A stretch of 64,000 bases of DNA from Siderastrea siderea (Eukaryota; Cnidaria; Anthozoa; Scleractinia; Rhizangiidae). How positions within the stretch are numbered: the stretch's first letter is position 1; each line of letters starts with the position of its first letter. The notes below the pieces were generated by a model. That model had not been told where the DNA came from and did not search any database. It saw only the letters and a program-made list of their open reading frames with translations. This document shows, piece by piece, positions 13,310-25,693 of this stretch. Made by a program: the position numbers and the translations under genes. The DNA is taken from contig OZ034971.1 of NCBI GenBank assembly GCA_964030785.1, positions 31,348,304 to 31,412,303 on the forward strand. The letters are read 5' to 3'.

Positions 13310-13906
13310 TCAGCTGGTGGATGGCTTTGAGGAGTGACTTGGGGGTTTGGGCCCTCTCCGATGGATATAGTTGCGTGCTACAGATCGCAGGGTTGCAGCC
13401 GTAAGCTCTTTAAGGTTATCGGGCAGATTAGGCTCCAGCCTCCAATAAGCTTTTTCGAAGCTGGCCTTCACTTCAATGGAGGATATCCGTTGCGGGATGG
13501 CAAATTTCAATCCAAGACAAAGGACCAATTTCTGAAAAAAGGATAGCTCGTACGATGAGATGTTTAATATGCGTTCGTCAACATCCGTCTCCTTGTACAG
13601 CAACCGTGAGATTTTCTTAGTGTGGGTGTTCACAACCTCATTGTGGTATTTCCTGCGGAGATTAATCATTGTCCGAAGGATGCAAATATAGCGGAAAGAG
13701 CTGCAACTCCGACGGATTTCATCGTAGATCGAGTTGATTTCAAGCTTGAGAGATGCGCTTTGTTTTTCTTTCTCCTGGTGCTCCTCAGCTATAATGTTCC
13801 TTGTAAAGGTCTCAGAAGATTGTTTCCATTTCCGTCGTTTATCCTGATTTTGTTGCTTCAAAGGCCGAAGACAAGCAACCAATACCTGCCCCTGTAGATA
13901 GCCCAA
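13310..13906 (-). pseudogene. Penelope-like element, N-terminal fragment
   Basis: Open frame upstream of the RT fragment and shifted relative to it. It is rich in basic and helical segments. The first residues (codons at 13852-13906) lie in the inverted 3' arm and are not native to the element, so the true 5' end is missing. Downstream in the other frame the text leading to the RT start reads VITKPDKGPGVVIMDK, which shows that both fragments were once one protein. Confidence 0.65.
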
Positions 13907-14485
13907 CAGTTCGAATAGTCCTACCCTTCAAAGACCAGGTTTCGGAAGACTTCGTGCGCAAACAACTCAAAGACCTAAGCCAGAAGACTCACACAGCCAT
14001 TTAACCTGTTTTCGTTAGCAACAAGATCGAACAGGAACTTAAAGTGCAGGAGAAAAAACCGCCTATTGTAAACCAGCAGTGTGTAGTTTACAAATTTCAA
14101 TGTGACTTGTGCGATGCAAGTTATGTAGGGTACACACTTAGGCATTAACACCAGCGCGTGAATGAGCACAAAAACCTATCATCATCTATTGGCAAGCACT
14201 ATAGTGACAAACGCTGTATTGTCCCGAAAGACCTTGACAAACAGTTTTTCGTCCTAAAGAAGTGTCGGAATAAGTTTGATTGTTTAGTGCACGAAATGTT
14301 GCTAACTAGAGAATTGACACCATCTCTTAATGTCCAATCGGACTCAATTCGAGCTAAACTATTTGCGTGACTCTGCATTAATCATTTATGTTAATCTCCA
14401 GCTACAATTCCTGACAGTTTATTTGAATCATTTTTGAACTTGAAAATGGCGTCATGACGACACCGAAACGTCGTTCGATTTTACC

Positions 14486-14487
<2 letters not shown>
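13852..14487 (+). repeat. Inverted copy of the Penelope 3' end (second GIY-YIG remnant)
   Basis: Near-identical inverted copy of 11491-12128 carrying the same GIY-YIG fragment (open part 14158-14370), including the same in-frame TAA. The shared stop means the damage predates, or was copied during, the event that made the inverted pair. Confidence 0.75.
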
Positions 14488-14527
<40 letters not shown>

Positions 14528-14542
14528 GTTATTATTATTATG

Positions 14543-14574
<32 letters not shown>

Positions 14575-14600
14575 CCCCCTCCTCCTCCTCCTCCTATTCC
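14484..14600. repeat. Compound trinucleotide microsatellite
   Basis: Runs of ATT, then ATC, then CTC units follow directly after the right arm of the Penelope-like element. The left flank (about 11425-11450) also carries TTATTATT, so a microsatellite was probably the target. Confidence 0.85.
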
Positions 14601-17091
14601 TTCTTCTTTTGTAGAGAAACGACGGATACTTTCACATATTGGCAACTTTACGACATTGACCATCCTCGGAGACCCAGGGGCAGATATTCGGGGTGAGAGA
14701 CACTGATCAAACGGGCGAAATCGGTGCGAGCTGAAGCCTCGTGCGAGCGAAAGTTTACAAGACGGGCGGGAGATTCCCTGGGCGATTACCTTTAACGGAC
14801 TAGTCCAAGAGCCCATTTGCGTTCTTGCTTCTAATTGAGTACAAATTTTGAGGCATTGTATTTTTTGTGCCCAATCAGCGATCAGCTTATTTCACCGTTC
14901 CTTTCGTGACGTCTTATACAGAGTGTAACTTTGCTTAACCTTTTACCCAACTTCCTTTGATACAACGAGTTGCAGGTGACATAATAATTGAAACGTTAGG
15001 GTAGCAGGCCCGTAATAACGTGGTGTGCAATGGTGAACCAGTTGAATCAGAGATGCCTCATTGTTCTCTTTATAATATAAAGCTGTTAGAAATAGAAAGA
15101 ATCGATGCTAACCGCACTGAACTATTAACAGAAAAGAACGGCCGAGGTCCCTGGGTGACTAGTAATCTCCTTTGCTGGAATCCGCTTTGTTGGAAGTTTT
15201 CGTGGTTTTAAGTAACAGATTAGTAGCAATAAATATCTCGCCTTCTTTTCTAGGCAACTCAGGTGTATCATGCATGCATGTCGCTGAAAAACACTGAAGT
15301 TTCGATGAAACTGGACTAACAACCTGTGTTAGACTCTCGTCTCAACCGAGGATTGTAATTGCTCCTAGTTGCTTCAATTTAGTGATAAGATACCTGAGAT
15401 GATGAGGTGTCAGCGGTGTGACTGTCACACGTCTCCTGTGTCAGCTTACACCAAAGCCATGGTGCGAGTGAAAAGAAAATCAATGCTTCCTCATTTCGAA
15501 ACCTGTCACAGGAGAAGCTTTGGAGCGAGGCTTTTGTTGCGTAAATGGCCTATCAAACAGTAGCAATTAATTCCGACCTTTTATTTTTTATGGCTTTATT
15601 ACTTTAATTTTTTGCTTAGAACGAACCTGTAGGAGATGTTTTCGTAGCATTTATTTTGGACAATTCTTGATAGAATATTTGAACTTTCCCGAGTTATAAC
15701 ATTACTGTGGATTTAAATAGGTATTCAATGGAGATTTAAAAAAAAACAAAGAAATTATCTTAAGGTTACAACCGGATACGAAACTAACCCATGGCTTCCA
15801 GCTGTGAAATAAGCCCAGCCCTTCTCACTTTTAGTCGGCCGAAGAAGGCTTTATTCGCAGTACAGAATAAACCGAAAACGTAGCGGTACAGTTTTTTCAA
15901 ACTTGCTGAGATGGCAGACAGAAAAAGGCCCGTTTTGGTGAAAATGAACTGAAAGTCCGCCCAGAATTCATTGTGGCCTTCTGAGCCGTGTTCATAACAC
16001 TTTGTTAAGCTCATGACCATGGTGGAAGGCTATGCTGAATTCTGGGTGGATTTTCATTTCATTTTCACCAAAAACAAGCCTTTTTCTGTCTGCGATCTGA
16101 GCAAATTTGAAAAAAAAACTGTTCTTTTCGCTTTGTTTTGGAAGCAGGAATTAACCCTTTCTTTGGCCAACTCAAAAAGTGAGGGGGATTGGCGTAACAA
16201 ACAGATTACAGGTCGGTGCTCCGCAACCACTAGTTAAAGTTGGGTCAGGTACCCCATTTGAGGGGGGGAGGGGACAGTAAGGCTAAGAAATAGCTGCGCT
16301 TTGCAAAAGACATGAAATAGAAAGTGGGAAGGTTGTGAACTGGCCCTATAGGGCAACTTGATCATTGAGTCTGCACAGAGCCTTATCTAGCTAAGCTGAC
16401 ACACTGGACTGGAAGTTTGACTAACCCAGAACGTGTCGGAGAGGCTCTGAGGTTCCTGGGGATCTGCAGGAGAGGGTTCGGAGGCAGTTTCACAGTCGGT
16501 CATTTCTAGTGTTCTGTCAGTTATATTGTTATGAAACAACTTAGATGTACTTGATGTCAATTTTGCTGCTCTATTGTATTTTTACTACAAAAGGATGTAA
16601 TGTCTCAAAGCATTTTAATTTTTTTATGGTTAATCAAATTAACAAAAAATGAAAACCTGTTTTGTTATGGTATTAGGCACAGGAGGGCCGAGACCGAATT
16701 AGCCAGAATGAACTGAATCAAGAGCAATTTAAATACTCCTCGTCGAGTCTTTCTTCTCTCTGCAGTCCATGATCTGTTGACTTCCTACCTTTTAGTCAGA
16801 TATGCCGCAAAGTTTAAATTTTATTTACTAGTTTTCCTGGTACATAAAACTGACTAACATATTATTGTACTCTGGAAAATTTTGATAATTGGGGGTGGTT
16901 TGGTTGTTTTTTTTCTTTACTGCATCTTTATGCGATTCTATTGTATGCGTTTTTACTTATTAGTATAGAGGATTGAGCATTGGAGATAGTTTTTTAGTTA
17001 TTTATTTTTTATTTTATAACCTTCATACAGTAGCATCTTGTATCTCGAACCGTCTTAACTCGACCTTTTCGATAACTCCACCCAAAAGCAG
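14601..17091. other. Unit 1 host DNA with one palindromic block, no gene
   Basis: Matches unit 2 at about 35690-38720. It contains a roughly 400-bp imperfect inverted repeat (15820-16020 against 16020-16230, meeting at CATGACCATGG) that is shared with unit 2 (about 37020-37400) and so predates the duplication. No coding region is conserved between the copies. Confidence 0.5.
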
Positions 17092-17093
17092 TA

Positions 17094-18518
17094 CAGTATG
17101 TCGCCCAGTTTTCGTACGGGCCCAGTTTTCGTACAAAAAGAACTTTATTTGATTATTTTCGTCAGTCATTTAAATCTTCGTCAACCGAAGAATTCCAAAA
17201 ATAAAAGGAACATTTCAGCTATAAATTACCGGTTTTGCCGGGCTTTTTGACGAAGAAGCAGGTCAGTGTAGACAATTTCTTTCGAGGTGAGTAAAAGTTT
17301 AGCGGCTAATATTTGCACTTTTCACTGCACAGTAAAGGTATTGTAGATAAACAAATAGCCCGTTTTGTAGGTACTTTTGCACTGAACTTCATGATTTTTG
17401 GACAGATGATAGATAAAAGATGAAAGTGAATGGAAAAACTTTCAACACCAGCTCAAATTTAACTGCTCCTGAATTTTAGCAGTGAGAATCTTCGCATACA
17501 TTTCGACCTACTGTGCCAGTTTTCGTACACTTAGCTGCACCTTTCTCAAAACCTATTTTTAAATGAGTTAAAGAACTGAATTTTAAACTTTACTGTTCGA
17601 AAACTAATAAGGTCGCAAGTGCAGCAAAGATTACACAACAATCCTTGCAAAGTACAATACACTACATGTATTTGTTGTGGTATAACAGCGACACTTTACA
17701 TCCAGGTCATGCAAAGGTCACGAATATTTCATAAACTTAATCCCGCGCAAACAATCTAAATCGTCAAATAATTAACTAAGGTAGATGTCTATGCATAGAA
17801 TGTTGACAAACACCTTGAAATGTCGTTAGTTTACCAGTATTACCGATTTCTTTCACTCTGTTGCGATTCTAATAAACATTTACAAAAGTAGCTAAGAAAA
17901 GCAAGCGGAAGCGGAAACGGAAGTAAAGCGTTTGCCATTTTAAAGGCGTAAGCGGAAACGGAAGGAAAACGTCGAATGTTATACAGGCCTTTTCTTAACA
18001 GTTGTAATACGCAGAATAGTAACCTGTCAACTACCTTTACCAAGGCAGTAAATGATGTAAGAGACAGTGGATTGACCGTACGAAAAGCCGCCCAATTAGG
18101 TGACGGACCAAAAAATCAGCACTGCAGGATCGATTAAACATCCACCCCCAGAATAACCATTTGCTATTTACACCAATTATTGGTCGCTAAGCCGATATTT
18201 ATTCACAAATCGAAGAGAAAACACGATAAGCACTCAGCAGGGTGGCTGACACATCGGTTTGCGTCGGGCGTTTTCGGGGAGAAATGTTGCTTTGTCGATG
18301 TACGAAAACTGGGCCAGGTGTACGAAGACTGGGCAACTTAGGAGTTTTGGGAAAAATGGCATAATTTTGAACATACGTCGATCAAGCGGCCAATCGTTTT
18401 ATATATTGACGGTAAGTAAATGGGCTATCTTTAAAAGAAATTTCAGAAATTTTCATCTCAAAGACGAAAAGATATAGCGATTACAAACTAAAGTGTACGA
18501 AAACTGGGCAACACACTG
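17094..18518. mobile_element. Tc1/mariner-like element (TA target), non-autonomous
   Basis: Ends CAGTATGTCGCCCAGTTTTC and, inverted, CAGTGTGTTGCCCAGTTTTC, flanked by TA (17092-17093, 18519-18520). Unit 2 near 38725 reads GCAGTATCTCC with a single TA, the exact empty site. The terminal motif GTACGAAAACTGGGC recurs inside (near 17115, 17513, 18300, 18320). No transposase ORF is visible in the 1425 bp. Confidence 0.8.
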
Positions 18519-18623
18519 TATCTCCTGGTTCACCTTTTACACCAAAGCCTCACGTATGACGAAAACTCGTGCGTATACCTTTCCCCACGAGTAAAAAAAC
18601 TGTTCTCCAGAATTTGATCTTAA

Positions 18624-20144
18624 CCCTATTCTGCCTGGGCTTGTTTTGAGTTTCTGAGCCTTGGTGGGGGGGGGGGGGGGGGCTATAGATCTCGAAAAGT
18701 ATTAAAGCCCTTGCGATGAAACTTGGCACGTTTTTAGCACGTCATTAGCTGAATTCATCTCTTACGAGAAGCCAATATATTGGCTCCTCCGACGTAGACC
18801 TTCTATCACGTTTATATAGCGCACTTAACGGTTTGAACGGCATGTAAGCGCCAGAATGTGTCAAAACAATGTTTCATCGAGCATTGAGAAGGATTTACGA
18901 TGTTTAAGTCGATTTTTCAGGAAATTTTGGTCCTGGAAACGCGTGGCATTTAAACATAGCGTCTTCTGTAAAGAGTGACGATCTCGTTTCTCGAGTTTTG
19001 GATGTGAATGATGTTGATTTGAAAGAAATCGAGGGCCACGAGTCGGAGAAGGTGAACAAGACTTCGGGCGCATGTGTCGCTATCCAAACAATCGAATTGA
19101 AACAGTTTTATGGTAAAATATGGAAAGAGAGTGAAGACGACGCCATAGATTAGCTTGTAAACAACACAAGCGATCCAAATGTGTCGGAATTGTACATGAC
19201 AGTCCGTCTGTGAACGCTATTTTGGTCTACGATAAAGATGTCTTTGTTATCATGTTCACACTGAATTGTTTCTTTCCATGCTCTGCAACTAAGATTTTAT
19301 GCATAAATTATAATTTCCAAAAAAAAGCACAGAACTCCGTTTATGAGCCTTAATTTTAAAAAATTTTCAGCGTTTGTGTCGTCTAGTCTCCTAAACAATT
19401 ATTACATACGTAAACGATGCACCTTGTTGATTGGCAAAACGTGTTTACAGCAAGAAATTTGGAAAATAAATATATTTTCTTCTCATTAAGTTAATAATTA
19501 AAAAGATAATTTAAGCAATAAGTTAAACATTAACTTCAGATGAAAGACAATTTATTGACGATTAAGAATATACATAGATCTGTACTGTTTAAGTGAAAAG
19601 AGCCTTCATGTGAAAGCTATAAAACACGTCAGTTTGAAAACATTTGTTCCCTTCAAAATTACCCTGTAAGAATGAGTTAACAGATTGGGCTTATGACAGA
19701 CGTGTCAATTATGAAGTGTCGTGACGTCACAACAACGTCACAAACCCGCCATTTTCAATTTGAGACCGCCATCTTGAATCCCAACCCTGCAGTCATACAG
19801 CTGACCATGACGTCACCAAAAAACAAATGATTTTGTCCTAACAAACATGCTTAGTCAAAACAAGCCCACAAAAGAGAAAACATATCTTCTTCTTACAAAC
19901 GAAAGGGAAAAACTGAAAAACGACTGAAAAAAGACAGAAAACAGTCAAAATAAACTTCTGAGTAGACGGTTGCTATGGAAACGTCAATCATCATAGACAC
20001 AGGAAAATCTTCTCTGATAAATTTTAGAGAAAGTCACGAGATTTGGTGATTATTCGTCTAGCCGTTTAAGAGTTATAATTCGTTAAAGTCAGCACGGGCA
20101 CAATGTGCCCCCCCCCCCCACCACCCTCCCCCGGCCGAATAGGG
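18624..20144. mobile_element. Second piggyBac-like TTAA element
   Basis: Bounded by TTAA (18620-18623, 20145-20148), with ends CCCTATTC and GAATAGGG related to the 573-bp element at 7629. Long G and C runs lie just inside the two ends. The interior has no transposase ORF. Unit 2 (about 38910) lacks it. Confidence 0.7.
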
Positions 20145-20295
20145 TTAACGTTACCCATCTGTACATCGTTTTTTCTTACGGGTCTTTTGACCCGCCGCTC
20201 CCAAATTCCTCGAACACCTTAGTATCTGAACATGGTTACGAATTCATATGTCCCACATTCTTGTCCTATTATTCCATGTTACGCCTCCCTAACAA

Positions 20296-20392
20296 AGCGA
20301 GGCTAGGTACACAACCTTTCATATGAAAATAAATTTTTATTCACATGCAAATAAACCAATTTTCATTGAAAGGATTTGCACCTAGCCTCGCT
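20296..20392. repeat. Short inverted repeat
   Basis: AGCGAGGCTAGGT ... ACCTAGCCTCGCT with a roughly 30-bp stem region either side of an AT-rich loop. A degraded version occurs in unit 2 near 39017. Confidence 0.6.
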
Positions 20393-20872
20393 ATAACAGC
20401 GAGGCTCAAGACAATTCGGAAATGGCTTATTTACAAGCCTCAACCCAAGTAAGCAATCAGTGTAACGAGATCATCGTTGAACAATAAAAAACTGTTACTC
20501 TTTTAGTGGAAGAATTGCTCAACTCACCAACTAGGGAAGGTGAATATGACAAATTGAAAGAAAATTTCGAAAATCACTTGCTCGTTCGGTAGAGCCGGTG
20601 ATTTATGGCAATAAAGCATTAATACGTCACAATATAGCCGAAATATTTGACAAGTCCGTCCCTAAAAGGGCCAATATCGTCCCCTAGAATATTTCCAAAT
20701 GATAACTTGAACGATGAAAGGTCAAAACAATTTGGCTCCACTTGGTAAGGCCGCCTTTCTTATCTCAGACTAGATGAACGCTAGCCTGAGTTGGCTTGTT
20801 AGCGAAGAATATGATGCAGATGCGAGCCGAGTGCGGACTGGGGAGGGAAACAAAGCGGCAGCGAGTAATCTC

Positions 20873-21049
20873 GTACCCGGAGTCCTCAAGCTTCTTGGTC
20901 AGCGGGTGGTTCCTGGGAGAGACTCTGGGGTAGACTCTGATTAGATGTTCAGCATAAACCGGTACCCGGTAACCGCAGGTTTTCTGTGGTACACCATAGT
21001 CTCTGATAAGGACTCTCCGCTGACCAAGAAGCCCGAGGACTCTGGGTAC
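20873..21049. repeat. MITE-like inverted repeat
   Basis: Arms of about 34 bp: GTACCCGGAGTCCTCAAGCT ... CCGCTGACCAAGAAGC with GACTCTGGGTAC. The related sequence at about 39648-39842 of unit 2 shows that this insertion predates the segmental duplication. Confidence 0.6.
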
Positions 21050-21391
21050 GATATTAACTCCCCTCTAAGGAGCTCGTTCACAGGCTAATGAAACGGAGAT
21101 CTCATTAAGGATTTGATGGGATAATCGAGGGATGTCATTTATTAGTAAAAGCCGCGTTACAGTACGCCGGAAAGAACTTAAAAGGTAATTTAACCTTTTT
21201 TTTTTATTTATACTGAAGAATTTTTTACAAAAAAAAAATGTCCCCTTCCTCTACTTGCATACCTACAATATTGGACGGGGATAACAGATAAATTTCAAAT
21301 TTACACCTACATCTCATACAAAACAATCTTTCCAATAACTGTCTGTCAAATATTTTGACTTTTTTTTTACGACACAGCCCATTTGAATTAA

Positions 21392-24300
21392 CAGTGCGGG
21401 ATCGTTATCAATTTTGATAACTCAGAGCAAAACAAACCATTAGCCAATCGCCTCTCAAATTTTTGTGCACGTGACGCTATTTGCGAGGCATCGGCCATAA
21501 ATTCAATATGGCGGACGAATGCGAGACGATTTCGGAAAGGCTGAGAAGTACTTACATTGTACCTTCTTCGACTGAATTTCATGTTTATATCACAGGAATA
21601 TGAAAAGAACATTATTTGAGAATGGTATTACGTATTAGACGTCTCTTCCCTCCGAACGCAGCAAGCTGCCGGAGCGCGGAGACGCAGCTGTATTCACAGG
21701 CTAAGAAATTACTTCCAAAAGCTGTGACATGAATTTCGAATACTTCATTGACCCAGCTCGATATCCTGTTAGTAGAGTCTCCTTCGATCTAGAAAAATCG
21801 GAGGAAGATTGAAGGAGACTTTGCTCGCAGGATACGACGTCAAATTTTCTCAAGCAACGACTGTTCTGAGGGAAATGACAAGTGAAGGAAGACAACGATT
21901 ATTCTATTAACAAGGCGTTTATTCATTCATTTGATTACATTTTATTTTCACAGTGTTCGCTCTGTTCTTGCTTCTTTTACTTTGCCGTGTTCATGGCAGG
22001 GAAGGTGAACGTTCATCAGTCTGTAGTAAAAACGAAATAATCACCATGAATAAATATTGCTTTCACAAACGACGATACAGCTCAGACTTGTGCTTGTATA
22101 GTGAAGTATTCTATTGCACGGGAGGTGATTGAGGCTGCTATTGTTCATGTATTTAAGACTTAATTTGCATGTGCGGAAGTTTGTTTAGAACGAAAGATAT
22201 AAGCTTAGCTCTAAAGAAGCTACAACTTTCAATTTCTTGACGAAAAAGGTCTATAGCTACACTCCGTAATGCGCAACACAACATCCTGCAACAGAATTAA
22301 ACACAATAAGCCGCGGCCGGGCCGGCTAAACTTTAGAATACCCGGGCACATATTTGCATGTCATTGAATATTAAACAATTGTTTCTTTTGTATTCATATG
22401 GCTCGTTCTTCAAACCATTGAAAGATATGTAGATAAGTGGCCAGGTATTCTAAAGTCGCTCCGAGAGCAGCTCACTAAAACCACATTTAGTCGCTTAACA
22501 GACGATCAGATTTGGTCAAATTTAACGAAGAATAACACACAGGCACTAAGCCACAAGATATCAGAAAAAGGCAGATATGAACTCGAGATCAAAGTCTTAA
22601 AGATGCGACGCCTAACCTTATAAGCTGCTCAATTCAGTCATCATTTAAACATCCTCCAAACTAAACTCACTACAAAAATAGAAGCAAAATTGGTCGAAAG
22701 ATCGAGATATATCAGACGCGGCTTACAAAGACGTGAAGTAGGAGTCGTGCAGGTCCTCTAATACCATTTTATTGCCGTAAGCTTAAGCTTTAAAGCTTAA
22801 ATTTGTCACAGAAATTCAAACGCATCTGCGTAACAATGTCTGGGGATTACAACAAAAATCTATTTAACGAAGCATCTTGGACACGACGGATCACAGGACA
22901 CCCAAGCATAATATTTGAATATTATTAAAAATGGCGTTTCAAAATATAAGACTTTGTATGGGATTTCGAAGCGAACATTTTGAGCAATACAAAACAGCAA
23001 ACTAACTGAATAAAGTTCATGAAACATTACATGGTGTTGTTTGCTATCCTTACAACGCATTTTGAGCAATTTTAGGTCCATTTACTTTACTGTGTTAGTA
23101 CGTGTATAATACATTGACATTAGGAAGGAGTCATTTGGCCCGATTTAGCCACTATCACCGCTCGACACATTTCGGAATTCGCTCGAATTTACCCACAAAT
23201 ATAGTTCAGGCTCCCATTCTGACTTAGCGACTTGACAAAAGGAAGACATACAAGTGATTTTTTCAAAATCAATTGCACATACCTCGTGTCCCAAAAGAAT
23301 TATCCACTGCACAAAATCATAATAGCATCTCAAAATAGGCCGCCATGGATGCGTGAGGATCCCGATAGCCCCGTTTGACCGCGGTCGACACTGGACACCA
23401 GTCAAATTATGCCCTTATGGGGAGGGCCACGGTCGTTTTGGTCGTGTTACAATTTTGTAGTAACTATGACCCGGTGCGGACATAAGATTGTCGCTCCGAC
23501 GCAGTCTGGTTCGCGTGAGAAAATCGCTGCGTGTTACAAGCGGATAGCAAAAATAAATCCTTCCCATTTCTGAATTTATATCCCTTTTTAGGGTGTATAT
23601 TTTCTTGTTTTTTTAATAAGTAGGTTACCTGACCGGCTTCATACAAATATAGAAATAGATATAGTATATACAATAACAATTTTAAAATAAAACATTTTCA
23701 CGCGCGTGAGGATATGAATTTAAATGAATTTGCCGACTTCAGTTCGAAAAAAAATATCTGATATATAAAACCTATCGACGATTGAAATTGAACACATTTA
23801 ATTCACGCAGAGTACGTATTTAAAATTTACGCAGTAGACTGACCTGTATTACAAACGTTTTGTACATGAACGCAAATATGTTCAATTTACCACGCGTGAA
23901 TAGAAACATTGGAGGAAGGAGAAACACGGTTCACTTTCTTTTTTTCTTGACTCGTTTTCATTTTCTAACGGCCAAGACAGTCTTAATTTCTTTCGATGAC
24001 TTAATTCTCTCCACAAGGTCACGGAGTCCCGCGCAGTGATTCCACCTTTCTCGCGCGAACCAGACTACGTTGGAGCGACAATTTGTGTCCGCACCGGGCC
24101 ATAGTTACTACAAAATTGTAACACGACCAAAACGAGCGTGGCCCTCCTCATAAGGGCATAATTTGACTGGTGTCCAGTGCCGACCGCTGTCAAATGGGGC
24201 TATCGGGATCCTCACGCATCCATGGCGGCCTATTTTGAGATGCTATTATGATTTTGTGCAGTGGATAATTCTTTTGGGACACGAGGTATGTGCAATTGGT

Positions 24301-25160
24301 TTTGAGAAAATCACTTGTATGTCTTCCTTTTGTCAAGTCGCTAAGTCAGAATGGGAGCCTGAACTATATTTGTGGGTAAATTTGAGCGAATTCCGAAATG
24401 TGTCGAGCGGTAATAGTGGCTAAATCGGGCCAAATGACTCCTTCCTTGTCAATGTACTATACACGTACTAACACAGTTAAGTAAATGGACCTAAAATTGC
24501 TCAAAATGCTTTGTAAGGATAGCAAACAACACCATGTAATGTTTCATAAACTTGATTCAGATAGTTCGTTGTTATGTATTGCTCAAAATGTTCGCTTCGA
24601 AATCCCATACAAAGTCTTATATTTTGAAACGCCATTTTTAATGATATTCAAATATTATGCTTGGGCTTCCTATGGACGGATCAGGCGACGCAGTCAATAG
24701 GATCACAAAATGGCGATTAGTGATGCAATCGGACTGCAAATCAAAATACCCCAGTGCACTTTTTAAATAAATCGTGCACAACGATAAACAAACGACAAAT
24801 CGAAAGGAATAAGGTTAAAGATGACGACATAATTTTTGTGGATGCCACAAAAATCTTTAAACAACTCAAATTTAACGGCAAAGTGGAAAAACATACCTGA
24901 TTTGGACGCAGAATCTGTAGTGTTCTTTCTCTTTGCGAGTAAAATTTGCTTCTTCATCGTCTGCCTTCATCCGCCATCTTTGACACACGTGGAGTTCATT
25001 CCTTCCCTGGCTTTCTCAAATAGAACTATTGGTATATAACCCTAGTATTACCGAACAAATAACGAATAAAGCTGACCAAGTACGAACATCCCCGATTTCT
25101 GAAATGGCCGCCATGTTGTGACGTAACATGGTTATCAAAATTGATAACGATCCCGGACTG
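21392..25160. mobile_element. Transposon-like insertion, about 30-bp TIR, ATTAA target duplication
   Basis: Ends CAGTGCGGGATCGTTATCAA and, inverted, CAGTCCGGGATCGTTATCAA. ATTAA flanks both sides (21387-21391, 25161-25165). Unit 2 shows the empty site AAATTAAGGTAAAA near 40180. No transposase is recognisable in the 3769 bp. The interior is dominated by a large inverted repeat. Superfamily undetermined. Confidence 0.75.
22895..24672. repeat. Large inverted repeat inside the 3.8-kb element
   Basis: Arms about 22895-23520 and 24045-24672, with roughly 525 bp between. The mirrored 86-codon ORFs at 23145-23405 (-) and 24163-24423 (+) are translations of the arms and nearly identical to each other. 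I recognise no domain in them and do not call them genes. Confidence 0.7.
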
Positions 25161-25366
25161 ATTAAGGTAAAAATATTATGTATAATAGATACTTTGAGCG
25201 TTGTCTTCTATAAGCAATATAAGTTATTCATAAATACAAAGAAACTCAAGTTATTAAAAGAAAAACAGTGTGATTTTTGACTTTCTGAGTTTCGCATCAA
25301 ATGTTAACATTATTAAATAAAATTATATGAAGATCATGACGTAGTGAAGAAACCTGAAAAAATTCA

Positions 25367-25439
25367 GGCTTGAACGGGAATCGAATCCATGACCTCCGCG
25401 ATACCGGTGCAGCGCTCTAACCAACTGTGCTATCAAGCC
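25367..25439 (-). tRNA. tRNA-like sequence (probably SINE head, not a working tRNA)
   Basis: 73 nt folding as a cloverleaf on the minus strand: acceptor GGCTTGA/TCAAGCC, D arm, anticodon arm and T loop TTCGATT. The anticodon loop CCGGTAT lacks the universal U33 and no confident anticodon can be assigned. It lies inside a SINE-like insertion. Confidence 0.45.
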
Positions 25440-25620
25440 AACGGGAAGCTAGTCAATTGAGAGTTCATATTTATCCCGTAGATGGCGAAATGAACATGAA
25501 TATGTGAAATAATGAAATAATATATGAAATAATCATATATTTGTAGATGGCGAAATGAACATGTTCATTTCGCCATCTACGGGATATAAATACGAACTCT
25601 CAATTGACCAGCTCCCAGTT

Positions 25621-25693
25621 GGCTTGATAGCTCAGTTGGTTAGAGCGCTGCACCGGTGTCGCAGAGATCATGGGTTCGATTCCCGTTCAAGCC
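25621..25693 (+). tRNA. tRNA-like sequence, inverted partner
   Basis: Second 73-nt cloverleaf, better preserved (D stem GCTC/GAGC). Loop CCGGTGT would place GGT at the anticodon but has C at position 33. It is followed by CCTGAATTTTTTCAGG, a hairpin ending in a T run that could end polymerase III transcription. Confidence 0.45.

Larger units (their letters stand above)
11491..14487 (-). mobile_element. Penelope-like retroelement with inverted 3' arms
   Basis: A reverse-transcriptase body on the minus strand (12128-13851) lies between two inverted copies of the element's own 3' part: 11491-12128 and 13852-14487. The outer ends are GCTGGTAAAATCGG on the left and CGATTTTACCAG on the right. The element sits in TTATTATT-type simple sequence, and unit 2 lacks it (about 31430). 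Penelope-like elements often carry such partial inverted or tandem copies; the body is 5'-truncated at the arm junction. Confidence 0.8.

Noticed and set aside
14440..14487. Hammerhead ribozyme in the Penelope 3' arm
   Set aside because: GACGACACCGAAACGTCG pairs as a simple hairpin. The CUGANGA core is absent, so it is not supported although such elements can carry ribozymes.
25367..25693. Functional tRNA-Thr genes
   Set aside because: Anticodon loops have C instead of U at position 33, the stem has a mismatch, and both copies lie within a SINE-like insertion with target duplications.
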